A model generated the notes under the pieces. That model saw only the letters and a program-made list of their open reading frames with translations, searched no databases and had not been told where the DNA came from. Of a stretch of DNA of 64,000 nucleotides, positions 11,303 to 23,300 are shown piece by piece. A program made the translations under genes and the position numbers. Position 1 is the first letter of the stretch; each line of letters opens with the position of its first letter. This DNA comes from Brienomyrus brachyistius (lineage: Eukaryota; Chordata; Actinopteri; Osteoglossiformes; Mormyridae): NCBI RefSeq assembly GCF_023856365.1, contig NC_064555.1, positions 16,812,254 through 16,876,253 on the forward strand, written 5' to 3'.

Positions 11303-11635
11303 GGGCAACAGATGAAGCCGACTCGGCAGCATGTTAAAGTAGCACGATGCCCACTGCGATGTTAAGCACTGAGAGTTAATCCCTGAACATTCAGGGACAC
11401 TGCCCACCCACCAACTTCCCAGCACCACATCTGCCTGCCTCCTCCCTAGACCAGACAATCCAAGCACAAATGAGCTCCTCATCCAGAGAGCCACTCTGTC
11501 CGACACTTGGCATTCTGCCGGTGATGTGAGGCTTCCATGCACCTGCTCAGCCATGGAAGCCCAGTCCATGAAGCTCCCGGCTCGGTTTTTGTACTGCGGT
11601 TAGTAAGTTTGGAACTCTGCAGTTACCGAGTCAGC

Positions 11636-11985
11636 TGGGCACTGGCGGGTTTTACACGCAATGCGCCTCAGTACTCAGCAACGCCGCTCTGTTACTTTGT
11701 GTGAGTTTCTAAATGCTTCCACTTTGCAAAAATACCACTTACAAGTTGACTGTGGAATATCTAGCAGGAAAGAAATTTTAGAAACTGACACTGTAAAGGT
11801 GGAATCCTATGACAGAACCACAGTTGAATTCACTGAGCTCTTCAGAATGACCCGGTCATTCACAAATGTTTACAAACATGACTGCATGGTTTGGTGCTCG
11901 ATTGTATTCACCTGTGGGTTTGAATGAAACATCTGAAGTCATTGATTAAGAGGTGCGTCCCAATACTTTCGTCCATATAGTGTGT
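11636..11985 (+). mobile_element. Tc1/mariner-type non-autonomous element remnant
   Basis: The stretch has the layout of a widespread fish non-autonomous element. It contains 'gttgactgtggaatatctag', 'cctatgacagaaccacagtt', 'aagaggtgcgtcccaatact' and the end 'tcgtccatatagtgtg', like a Tc1 terminal repeat. No transposase frame remains. The matching inverted terminus on the left was not found, so it is truncated or diverged. Confidence 0.6.
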
Positions 11986-12434
11986 ATTGTATATGTAGAA
12001 TTTGCAGCATGGCAGCACTGTGTGACCGAGTGGTTTGCTTTTAGAAAATGTTTCACTTGCTTTCTGCCCCCTGGGATGCAGGAACAGGGGAGAAGTGGTT
12101 TTGCCAGTTGCCCTTGGAGAGGAACGCCCAAGCACAGAGTGGGGTTTCCTCCAAAACAGCAGAAACGGTGAGACCTGTTTGCTCTGTTCTGTGTCTGGTT
12201 GCCTGCAGCACGGCCCGGGGAGGGGCCTTCGGGGAAGACCCACATTCCTCCGCGGATCATGCTGTGCCCTGGATGTCCATGCTGGACAGGAAGTGAGCCA
12301 GTCGCCACCAGCTATGGCAGAACCCAGGAGAACAAACATCTCAAATATTTGTGCACAAACGTACACAGACAGCTGCAGAGTGTGGACAACAAACAGAATC
12401 CTGGCCAAACCCCATCCGCTCCACAATGACCACA

Positions 12435-12469
<35 letters not shown>

Positions 12470-12484
12470 CGCACACACGCAGGC
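12435..12484. repeat. (CA)n microsatellite
   Basis: A CA run with a few CG steps, directly next to the 'gtggggac' repeat that follows. Confidence 0.95.
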
Positions 12485-12648
12485 CTGTACTCATATCTTT
12501 GTGGGGACTGTCCATTCAAGTGCAAAATCCTAATCCCAACAATTACAACCTTAACCCCTACCCAGCCCTAACCTTAACCAGAAGTTACCAGAAGACTTTT
12601 GGCATTATTAGTTTTGTTTTTTTCTCCCCAAATGTAATGTATGCATGT
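12485..12648 (+). mobile_element. 'Gtggggac' dispersed element, copy 1
   Basis: The block starts 'ctgtactcatatctttgtgg', runs through CCTAA-rich sequence and 'gacttttggcatt', and ends 'aatgtaatgtatgcatg'. The same blocks occur at 52847-53058. Both copies follow a (CA)n tract and are probably copies of a short non-autonomous fish DNA element. Confidence 0.6.
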
Positions 12649-12651
12649 GCA

Positions 12652-12678
12652 CACACACACACACACACACACACACAG
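12652..12678. repeat. (CA)n microsatellite
   Basis: A short CA run. Confidence 0.9.
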
Positions 12679-12869
12679 ATAAACAAAGAAACAAAATTAC
12701 CTTGGGTGTGTTCTTATTATGTCTGCTAATTGCCCTGCTACTCATTAAAGCACCATTTCCTGTGTAGCCTGCAGTGTTGAAAACACACTGGCAGACAGAC
12801 ACACAGACAGACAGTCAAGCACTATCCTATACCAGCCAGATAACACCACATGGAAAAGATTTGAGTGCC

Positions 12870-14810
12870 GACATTATTGTACTGCAAGCAATATTTTAAT
12901 ACAAAAAGAGAACAAGAAAAATGTTTATAATCTTAACTTATTCCTTTACATGGTTTGCTTACACCATCCCTTCCATTTCCTCTGTAACAAACTGAGCAAA
13001 AAACAGCGTCAAGGTGGGGTACAACTCACACCCCCCTCCACATCATAAATAAATAAAAATCACTCCAGGCTTTCACTTGATTTCATCAGAAATTGATATT
13101 CTGTCGAATTCGCATAGAGAAACAGGAGCACGCCGACTCCTGCTCACGAGGGTGACGACTGAAAGCTCCAATGAGAGGAAAATGAGGGAGGGAGAGCTGG
13201 CGACTGAGGGGGTGGAGTTAAACATGTTAACCCCGCCCACCAGCAATCAGCCAATTGTGTAGCATTTGTATCTACTTCATAAGTAAAGCCCCTTCCTGAC
13301 ATGACCTGAGGGCAGTCAATTGAATCAGTCAGTTTTCCTGGTCAGTAATCTCTCACATAAGAAAGGTTTAAGAGAAGCGAAGACTCATTAAAAAAAAAAA
13401 TCTTAACACTGATTAATCTTCAGAAGGTGATATGATACCAAACTGTAAAATAAATACAATTCCATTAAACTAGAAAATTTAACAAAAGATAATAGGATTT
13501 TAAATTAACCAAGGAAAAAAATTCACAATTTTTAGTTTTGCATACGGTGACAAAATAACCTTGTATTTCCTTAAACACATGATGCTTGAGCAGAATTAAA
13601 ACACAAAGACGTTCACGTGGACAGACGCCCTGCGGGGTTATGAGGATGTACAGCGCTACAGACAGTCAGTGCACACTCGCCAAACTCTCGCCTGAAAGGC
13701 TCATGAGCTTCATGCGAGGACTTCAGGTCACTGGGCGTTCTCTGCATTTGTCGTGGATCAGGTGTTACAGCAAAGGCAGCCCAGGCAGTCAGAGCAGTGT
13801 CCGGCAATGTCACACCTGACACCTGCATATGAGGAGCCACCTGCCTGGTCCATGTTCCTCTTCCTGCAGGTGGTGCCCTTACAGTGGTGAGAGACAAGCA
13901 CATCTCCATCGACTCCCACCGATTTGGAAAAAAAAAATAAATCGTGACCCACAGACTGCCAGTTAAAAGGCAATCATGAGGACTTGCATTGTGTCTGTTC
14001 TCTCCCAAATTGAGATACCCCAGCCAACACAATCAGCATTACAATACAGCCACACGCAGGCACACATACACACAAATAGAGGCCAGAGAGGGCGTGCAGC
14101 CTGCAGGGGGCAGAATGGAGCCAAGAAGGCATTTCACCACTGCTGCTCAGTGTGTGCAGGGGCTGCGTGTGCTTCAGAGGCAGTCGCTACTTAGCTGCTC
14201 ATTCCTGTAACGACAAAAATCCCAGCAGGGAAGGTCTGCATTCGTCCATCAGTGTCCTGCCCCCTGCTGGTGAGAGCGTGCCGGTCCCCGAGGAAAGCCG
14301 GCCCAAACTTGGAGACTGGGTCCACATGGTCCAAACTCAATTCAGCCAGCAGTCCAGCCTCTCCCATCCCAGAACACGCCCCCTGCAGCTCAACAGGTGT
14401 GTGGGCCAAGGGCCGCCTAACTTCAGGTGAGGTTAAAAACTAAAAACAACAAATTAGGCAGCATCATGCCGATCACTGATAGTCAGCACTGCTTCAGGTG
14501 AGGTCTGGGGGCAGCAGTGGTTGTTTGCTGGAGACCAGTGCAGGCTAGAAAAATGAAAGGAAGGACAGAGTCTGCGGCAGAGAAGCCAAGCCGGGCTCTT
14601 TTTCTGGGAATTTCTGCACATTCTATAGCACGCTTGGGCTCTCCTCAGAGGTGTGGATACCAGTGTGCACTTTACATGTGTGCGTGCGTGCGGGTGTGTA
14701 ACTGCATCAGACACATGCCTCACCACTACAGCCATTTTTGCAGCACGTGCCGCTTGCTGTCAGTGCCCCCTGCTGGTGTGGAGGTTTATTTTTTTCATTA
14801 TTTTTTTTTC
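12870..14810 (-). other. macf1: Putative macf1 3'UTR
   Basis: The AT-rich interval from the stop codon to about 12870 has no exon on the minus strand and fits a long 3'UTR. Its end is inferred from an ATTAAA polyadenylation signal on the minus strand at 12900-12895. An AATAAA at 14789-14784, only about 22 nt after the stop, would be a very short alternative. Neither end is proven. Confidence 0.4.
12895..12900 (-). terminator. Candidate poly(A) signal ATTAAA for macf1
   Basis: The minus strand reads ATTAAA in the context 'tttttgtattaaaatattgc'. This is the first well-placed signal at the far end of the AT-rich stretch after the macf1 stop. Confidence 0.35.
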
Positions 14811-15022
14811 TCATTTCTTGCCAGTGGGTGTCTTCTTGGACATGGTGGGTATCTTGGAGGGCTTGGTTCCGGGCCGCCGCGGCGTGTCCGAGGTGTCCGA
14901 ACAGGCAGAGCGCGTCTCCAGCAGCTCCGACGCATCCGACGCGTCGCTCCCACGCCGGCTGCTCGCGCGGCTGCCCGCCCGGCTCGCCGGCCCACTCGCT
15001 GACGATGTTGTCCGCTTCGTGT
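14811..15022 (-). CDS. macf1: macf1 last coding exon (GSR tail, SxIP motif)
   Basis: This exon in phase 1 to stop TGA (14813-14811) encodes [20 protein letters not shown], then [15 protein letters not shown] and [22 protein letters not shown] is an SxIP-type EB1-binding motif, and the Ser/Arg/Gly region binds microtubules in the family. The C-terminus stops soon after SKKTP and seems shorter than the mammalian tail. The acceptor is ctctcag. Confidence 0.93.
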
Positions 15023-18000
15023 CTGAGAGAGAGACGAGAAAGGTAAAGCCACAATCACATAACAACTTGGAGACAAAGTGTCCGAGAAGGACAGTAGCCC
15101 ACGGCAAGCTGGCTGCGGGCGGTAGCTGATTTTACATGAAGTTAGTGCCGGTAAAGTGTCCTGATGTTTACATTCAGGTGATACAAACATTAGCATAACG
15201 ACTGGCACGAAAACACCAATCAGAATGTGACTATAGTCACTCCGGAGCTGTTCGGGGGGGTCCGGACTCACCGGTGCGGGCCGGCTTAGTGGCACTGGTC
15301 CCAGCCTGTCCCCCGTTCTCCCCACTCAGGGAACCTCGACTGGAGTGGAAAGTCGGCCTCTTCAGCTTAGAATTCGACGCCCCCTGCAGGAAAGAAGAGG
15401 GAACCACAGATCACAGCGCTGCACAGGGACTGAAAGTTCCCCAAATATATTCTGTGTCAGTGAGACTCAGATTCTGGCAGCACCCGCGATCGGCTCCATG
15501 CGAATCATCGTTGTGTGTTAGCTTCTGCTAAATCTCCCCAACTGCGTTATCACCCACAGCAACACCATGCCCATTCTCTCCCGTTCACCTCATCACAGTT
15601 GCTAGTGTGCTGCAAATGAATCTTAAGTGATATTTTTTATAATCTTCACATGAAGACGTCAGTCAAAAAAACATCACTACTAGTTCCAAGAAAACTAAAT
15701 GAGTGATTGCTGTGAAAATTACATGAACTGAGTTGTCAGTGTGTGCAAGTCAATACCAAATGGGTCTTCCTTGTGTCAGTCAGTATCTCTGTACCAAAGT
15801 GTGCTACTGCAATCAATATCTGGGTGTAACTCAGGATGAATGTGACACAGTTTTTCTCTGGCTGTGACGGTGCATCAGAGGCTGAAATGAGCCGAGTGTG
15901 TGTCTGACAGTGCATGCATGTGCATCAATGTGTTACCTCCGGCTTGGGGGTTGGGCTGTGCTCTGGGCAGGACTGGCACTGCGCTGGAGTTTTACTGAAA
16001 GCCTGCCAGGGCCTGGCAGAGCTACGGGAGTGAGCGTGGGTGGCCTGTGGGAGGCCAGCGGGAAGGAGGCGGGGGAGGATCATTAAAGGGGAGGAGCCAG
16101 GAGGATGGAGGAGGAGCCAGGGAGGGCCCACAGATTGGGGGGAGATACACAGCCAATCAGTTTTATAGTTGAGGGTGAAGTCAGAGGAGGTGCCAAATAA
16201 GGTATGAGGCAAAGGTGAGGGGGAGTATGAAGATATAATTGGGAGAGAGGAGCGTATGGGAGGAAGGGTGAGTGGGCCGGTGCGGGAGGCAAAGAGTTAT
16301 GGGAGAAGACATCCCACACAGTGTAGGAAGCAGAGCAAGAGGCGGGGAGGGGAGCAGCAGAACACAGACAAAAAAAAACACAAATCCACTGTTAAAGGAC
16401 AATGTGATTCTTATCATGCAGGAACTGGAGGATGAGCTTCACACCAATTTACAGGAAAAACTAATCACAAAGATGGTCACAGACAGACAGACCGACAGAC
16501 AGGAACAGCAACACTGCAAATGCTCTGGTAAATGGACAATCAGTCTCCAGACTACCTGCAATATATACCTGCAATATTTCATGCAGCAGTAAGAACCATA
16601 TCTGCTCCCTGAGGGAGAATGTGCCTATGACTTCCTATTCCCACTTATGACACCATCCTGTTTACCATGTGCCACTGTCCTCTAGAATTAGAACATGAAG
16701 CACATTTGATCTTTGATTTAATATTTAAAATGTTTCATAGTCAGTGCATCCTAGTTATAAAATATCTGGAATTATTATTAGAGGGAAAGCTGTCTGTAGC
16801 GTGCGGTGTTAATACCATTTTGTTTCTGTTACTTTAATCATTAGCAGCTCTCTCACTCCTGTCAAATATTTAGCAGCTATCTCATTCCTGTCACACATTA
16901 GCAGCTATCACATTCCCCATTTCACATTAGCAGCTAGCTCACTCTCTTGTCACACATTTAGCAGCTAGCTCACTCTCCTGTCACACATTAGCAGCTACCT
17001 CACTCCTCTGTCACACATTTAGCAGTTAGCTAACTCCTGTCACATTTTAGCAGTTAGCTCAATCCCCGTCACACATTAGCATTTAGCTCACTCTCATCAC
17101 ACATTATCAGCTAGCTCACTCCCCAGTCACACATTATCGGCGAGCACACTCTTCTGTCAGACATTAGCAGCTAGCTCACTCCCCTGTCACACATTATCGG
17201 CGAGCTCACTCCCCTGTCACACATTATCAGCTAGCTCACTCCCCAGTCACACATTATCGGCGAGCACACTCTTCTGTCAGACATTAGCAGCTAGCTCACT
17301 CCCCTGTCACACTTTATCGGCGAGCTCACTCCCCTGTCACACATTATCGGCGAGCTCACTCCCCTGTCACACATTATCGGCGAGCTCACTCCCCTGTCAC
17401 ACATTATCGGCGAGCTCACTCTCCTGTCACACATTATCGGCGAGCACACTCTCCTGTCAAACATTAGCAGCTAGCTCACTCCCCTGTCACACATTATCGG
17501 CGAGCTCACTCCCCTGTCACACATTATCGGCTAGCTCACTCCCCTTTCACACATTATCGGCTAGCTCACTCCCCTGTCACACATTATCGGCTAGCTCACT
17601 CCCGTCACACATTATCGGCGAGCTCACTCCCCTGTCACACATTGTCGGCGAGCTCACTCCCCTGTCACACATTGTCGGCGAGCTCACTCCCCTGTCACAC
17701 ATTATCGGCGAGCTCACTCCCCTGTCACACATTATCGGCGAGCTCACTCCCCTGTCACACATTGTCCGCGAGCTCACTCCCCTGTCACACATTATCGGCG
17801 AGCTCACTCCCCTGTCACACTTTGTCAGCTAGCTCACTCTTCTGTCAGACATTAGCAGCTAGCTCAAGCCCCTGTCAGACATTAGCAGCTAGCTCACTCT
17901 TCTGTCAGATATTAGCAGCTAGCTCAAGCCCCTGTCAGACATTAGCAGCTAGCTCACTCTTCTGTCAGATATTAGCAGCTAGCTCAAGCCCCTGTCAGAC

Positions 18001-19012
18001 ATTAGCAGCTAGCTCACTCTTCTGTCAGATATTAGCAGCTAGCTCAAGCCCCTGTCAGACATTAGCAGCTAGCTCACTCTTCTGTCAGATATTAGCAGCT
18101 AGCTCAAGCCCCTGTCAGACATTAGCAGCTAGCTAATGTCACATGAAGTTTTGATTGTTCGGGCCTTTGCAGTTTGCCGATAATCCCACTGAAACTGGCA
18201 CATGCAGAGACACACTGAATGCTGCACTGATAGGAAACCCAGTAAGTGACAGACACCATACGCATCACCACATCAACATGCAAGCAAGGGATTGGTGGCA
18301 TGCATCAGTGCCCCATGTGTGATGTGTGCATGTGTTTGTATGAATCCATCCGTGAGAGTGCGTGTCCTGACAAGGCCGCTGAGATCTCAGCACCACTCCC
18401 TCTCCATGACCACTTCCCGGCACACTGTCACCCACACTAACACAGCACACGGAGAAGTTGCCGCATTTCTGCAGCACAGCAGAGCCGGCGCATTTCTGCA
18501 GCCCCAACAGCTGAAAGGACACTCACCCGCGAGGAGGCAGTGGGCGTGGCCGGGGCAGAGGGCAACGAGGCGCAGCTGTGTGCACTGTGGGAGGCGGAGG
18601 AGGAGGAGCGCGTGGGCGAAGCCGTGCGGGACGAGGGCTTGGAGCGTCGTCCTCTGGAGCGGAAGGCCGCCAGGCCCTGCGACGCTCCCTCTGGCAGGAT
18701 AAACTTCTCCCTCAGCTCCAGGTTGGTGCGCCCACGAGCTGTGGGGGGGGGAGGGGTGAGAGACACAGAGTCAGGCATCTGCAGGGAGTTAGAGTGTCAG
18801 GTGGCAGGGCAGAGTCAGTATATGCAGAGCAGTCGGGAGTCAGGGCTGGGTGTGAGTCTGCTGGGAGTCAGTGCGGGAGAGAAGGGGTGAGCAAGTCAGC
18901 AGGCGGGTGGGAGAGTGTCAGTGTGTGTGGGAGCGCCAGGGGGGCACAGAGACACAGCGGGTCTGAAAAGCCGATGGTGGGGTCGGCCCACATCACACAG
19001 ACATCCAGCAAG

Positions 19013-19044
<32 letters not shown>

Positions 19045-20347
19045 CTGTCCTCCTCAGGGGCTGCTTGTGCACAGGCAGCGTGCCCCCCCTCATCGGGCTT
19101 CGAGTGCGGCACACAGCGGGGACGGAGGGGGGGTTCGTGGCGGTCTGCGGCCCAGGGGTGTCGACGCAAGCATCGGCAGACAGATACGGCGGCAGCCCCA
19201 GCACATCATTACACAGCCCAGTGAAGCCAGCCAGAGACAGGAGGGCGGGGCCACAATGTGTCAGAGATGGGGGGGCGGGGCCACAATATGCGCAGCTGTG
19301 GGCGGGGCTCAGCAGTTGCCTACTTAGCTGGGACACACACCCATCCCCACATCACCCATAGCAACAGCAGACCAGTAATCAAATGGTCACAGCCTGTAAT
19401 CGTCTTCCAGAGAGACGGCCGCACCCAGCCCCCGCCCCCGCAAGGCATCACAAGGAACCCTGGCTGGCCACGCCCAGCCCCTGAGGGCCACATGAGACGC
19501 AGGGCGGCCAGCAAGATGGGAAGCATGAGGTTGTGCGCACACACACACACATAAAGAACGCACACATATGAGTGCACACACACACAAGCATATACACACG
19601 AGCACAAACAGAAGCACACACACACACACACGCACACGCACACGCACACCCCCACGTTGACACCCACGCAGACAGCTGTGAGCAGATGGCTTTGAAGGGG
19701 ACACTGAGGATAGGCATGAGTCACAGTGACAGCAGGAGAGTGTAGGTACCTCTGCAGCAGAAGTAGCCGGGAGTGACCGTCACTGAGAGCCACAACAAAG
19801 ACAACATGACAAAAAATCACAGGCGCGCTTGGCCTGGAACACGCTCACCAGCACACGCGGGACACACAGAAGACCCATAAACGGGGGACAGAGCAGGGCA
19901 GGGAGGGGGGGGGCACCAGAGAGGTGTCCCGGCTGAGCTTGGGCCTCTCTGAGCAAGATGAGCTATACCCTGCGTTTTCCCAAGCTCGCGAGAGCAGGCT
20001 GGCGGACTGCAGAGGACATGGGCTTGGCAGGGAAGACACAGAGGGCAGGAAAGCAGAGCGAACCGGAAGATGGTGAGCAGGGGTGGGGGCGGGGGGGGTG
20101 AGAGAGAGAGACCCGACCTATATGGGATGATATGGAGCTGCTGGACTCGGAGCGGAAGATTTTAATCCCTGGATGATGCACTAAAGAGAGGGAGAGAGAG
20201 AGAGGCAGGGAGGGAGGGGGTGGGAGAGGGAGAGAAAGATCTGAGGACCATGCACCATGCACTACGAGTCGGAGAGGATGACCGGAGGGTGGGGCGGAGG
20301 GGGACACCATGCCTGATAGAGAGGCTGAACAAAAGAGGGAGAAACGT

Positions 20348-20379
<32 letters not shown>

Positions 20380-23300
20380 GATTAAATAAAAGAACAAAGC
20401 ATATAACAACATAGGGGGATGGGGTTACACAAAGAGAGAGACATACCTGATTAAAAATCAGAGAGAGAGAGAGAACCAAGGGAGAAAGGAGACATTAATC
20501 AAGAGACAAATGAAAAAGAGACAGACAGGTGGAGAATCCTGCAGTAACACCTCCTAATCAACAGGGGCACTACAATAAAGAGGGGGTGAAAGAGCGTGAG
20601 CCCTGTATTGCAGCTCTTCACACATGCTGTACATACTACATTTTATTCTTCTCCATCTGTCAGGTTTTTTTTGGTATAAACAGAGCTGGCAGAAAAGTAA
20701 ATTAGGTGCCTAATGTGTGTCGATTCAGTCTCCTGTCCGGAGGTTTTTTCCCTGTGAAACCTGCAGCACTGGGTGTGTGTGTACTCACCTCTGCACGGGT
20801 CGTTCTTCACCAAAAACTCATCGAGAGCCATCCAGCCTCCGCCGACCCTGACCATGACGGTGCTGCGGAGGATGCGGACCAGCCGCAGCTGCTGGGAGTC
20901 TCCAAACTGGCGTAGAGACGGGCAGGGAGGAACAGTGAGGACCATGCACAATATCCTGGGCTGCATATTCCAGCTAACCTGATACCTGAAAAAGCTTAGC
21001 CCAGATTAGCCCAGCTAACCCGATACCCGGGAAAGATTAGCCCAGCTAACCCAGCACTCAGGAAAGATTAGCCCAGCTAACCCAGCACCCGAGAAAGATT
21101 AGCCCAGCTAACCTAGCACCCGAGAAAGATTAGCCAACCTAACATGATAACCAGGAAAGATTAACCCAAGAAACACGATACCTGGGAAAGACTAGCCCAG
21201 CTGACAAGGTCAGTAATCTAACAAGGCTACTCAGAAAAGAGGAAATAACCTGAAACCTATCACAATTAATCATGCAGAAATACACATGCAATAATAATCA
21301 GCTCTGGTAAATCAAACCCCCTGGTTCCTGTGCTGTCAAACAGGAGTGGTATCACAACCAAGGCTCTGCTCTCTGGGCCTTATGGGGTCCATTGGTCCCA
21401 TCGGCAGGAAAATGGCTGTGATCCCAGCAGATTTCACAGAAGCTAAATCACCCCTTATAGCTGCTGACACAGCCACAGATCTCTGTGCCCATTGATTAGT
21501 TCAAACTGTCCACCTGGGGATTCATTCCTCAGTCACCTGTAACACACCCTGTGAAACAGGCTCCCCCCATGTTAGGGTTTCTCTCTTGTACATGAGAGCA
21601 TAGTCCCTCTGCTATTTGCCACAACAGAGCCTGGACATGAGCACCAATTCCATTTCCTGTCAAACAGGAAATTCCGCATCACCATGGCAACATGGACTGA
21701 TGATAAAAAATGAATCTTTTATTAAACCTCCTACATTTAACCCTTCATTGGCAGGAGCAGATTTCTGGGGTTCTGCCACACAAACATACACACACACACA
21801 CAAACACAAAGACACACGCAAACTTTACCTGGTTCCCAAGGAAGAACTACAATAAATCCGGCAGACACAGAGGAGGTGTGAAAGTGAGAGAAAGAAAAAG
21901 AGAGTGAAATAGTATTTAGACACAAACGTTTTTTATTCCCTGACTAGTGCTGGAAACACTGTGCTCACTGACAGACCTCTGACCCCATTTCTAAAACATA
22001 ACTTTCCCTTCTACATCCGCCCTCCTCCCCCACTGACTCCTGCTGACTTCCTGTTGCCATGGCATCGTGATGACATCAGCGGCGCCTCTTTGCAAGATAG
22101 CTGGTTCTGGTTAGGTCAGTGATGACAGATGACATGGTGCAAGAACAAGTGCAGAGGAACAGACTAACAGAACATGGACAGGATGGACAGGACAGTGTGG
22201 AGCGCATATTCCGGTGCAGTTAGCTTGACATTAAATTAAATTAAAAAAAACAGGATGTCATTAACTGATGGACATTTATGCAAGTGACACACAGTGACAG
22301 TTATGCTGGCCAACGGCTGCAGTTACCGTAACAATGACAAAATTGAAATCATTAGCTTGCGGATGGGAAGCAGACGTACACACAAGCAGGAACGGCATTG
22401 TGGGAATGCGGCGCAGTGTTCGCAATTAAGAATGCAGTCATCCCTGCATGTAATCCTACTGCAGAATCGCAAAGGTCAGGGGTCATGCTGAGGGCCTGTA
22501 TTCTTATGTGCTAATGGGACCAGCTGCACAAACTAACTGGGTCTACTGTGTGCTAACAGTGATTGTTGGGTGCTCATATATGCTAAAGGGGCCTGCAATG
22601 TATGCTAACCAGGTCTAATGTGCTAACGGTGTCCTTCGTGTGCGCATTTATGGTAACGGGGTCTGCTGTGCATGCTAACCTAGTCCAAGTTTAAGTCAAG
22701 GGAGGTGATGTTATGATTATATAATTCCTTGGTAAGACCCCACCTAGAATATTGTGTGCAGGTTTGGTCACCATACCTTAAGAAGGATATTGCTGCCTTG
22801 GAAAGGGTGCACCGTAGGGCGACAAGAATGATTCCTTGACTTAGAGGAATGTCTTATGAGGAGTGGTTAGCTAAGCTGAATTTGTTTAGCTTCGAACAAA
22901 GGAGACTAAGGGGGGACATGATCCAGGTGTATAAGATTCTAACAGGTCGGGATGCTGTTCAGTCAAATGGCTATTTCAGTATTAGTTTAAATACTAGAAC
23001 TCATGGCCATAAGTGGAAATTAGCGGGAGAACATTTTAAAATTAATTTGAGGAAGCACTTCTTTACACAGCGTGTAGTTAGAGTATAGAATAGTCTTCCT
23101 GCTAGTGTAGCGCAAGCTAAAACTCTGAGTTCCTTTAAATCAGAGCTAGACAAGATTTTAACAACTCTGAGCTATTAGTTAAGTTCTCCCCAAATGAACT
23201 TGATGGGCCAAATGGCTTCCTCTCATTTGTAAATTTCTTTCTTTCATGTTCTAACATGTGCTAACGGTGTCCTTCGTGTGCTCATATATGCTAACAGGGC

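Noticed and set aside
16831..18135. CRISPR-like array
   Set aside because: The repeats are contiguous with no unique spacers, and the surroundings are a vertebrate intron. It is a minisatellite.
17577..18136. Long repetitive frames ([14 protein letters not shown] on minus, [14 protein letters not shown] on plus)
   Set aside because: They arise because the 30-bp minisatellite unit is a multiple of three. Both strands are open and there is no splice or start context.
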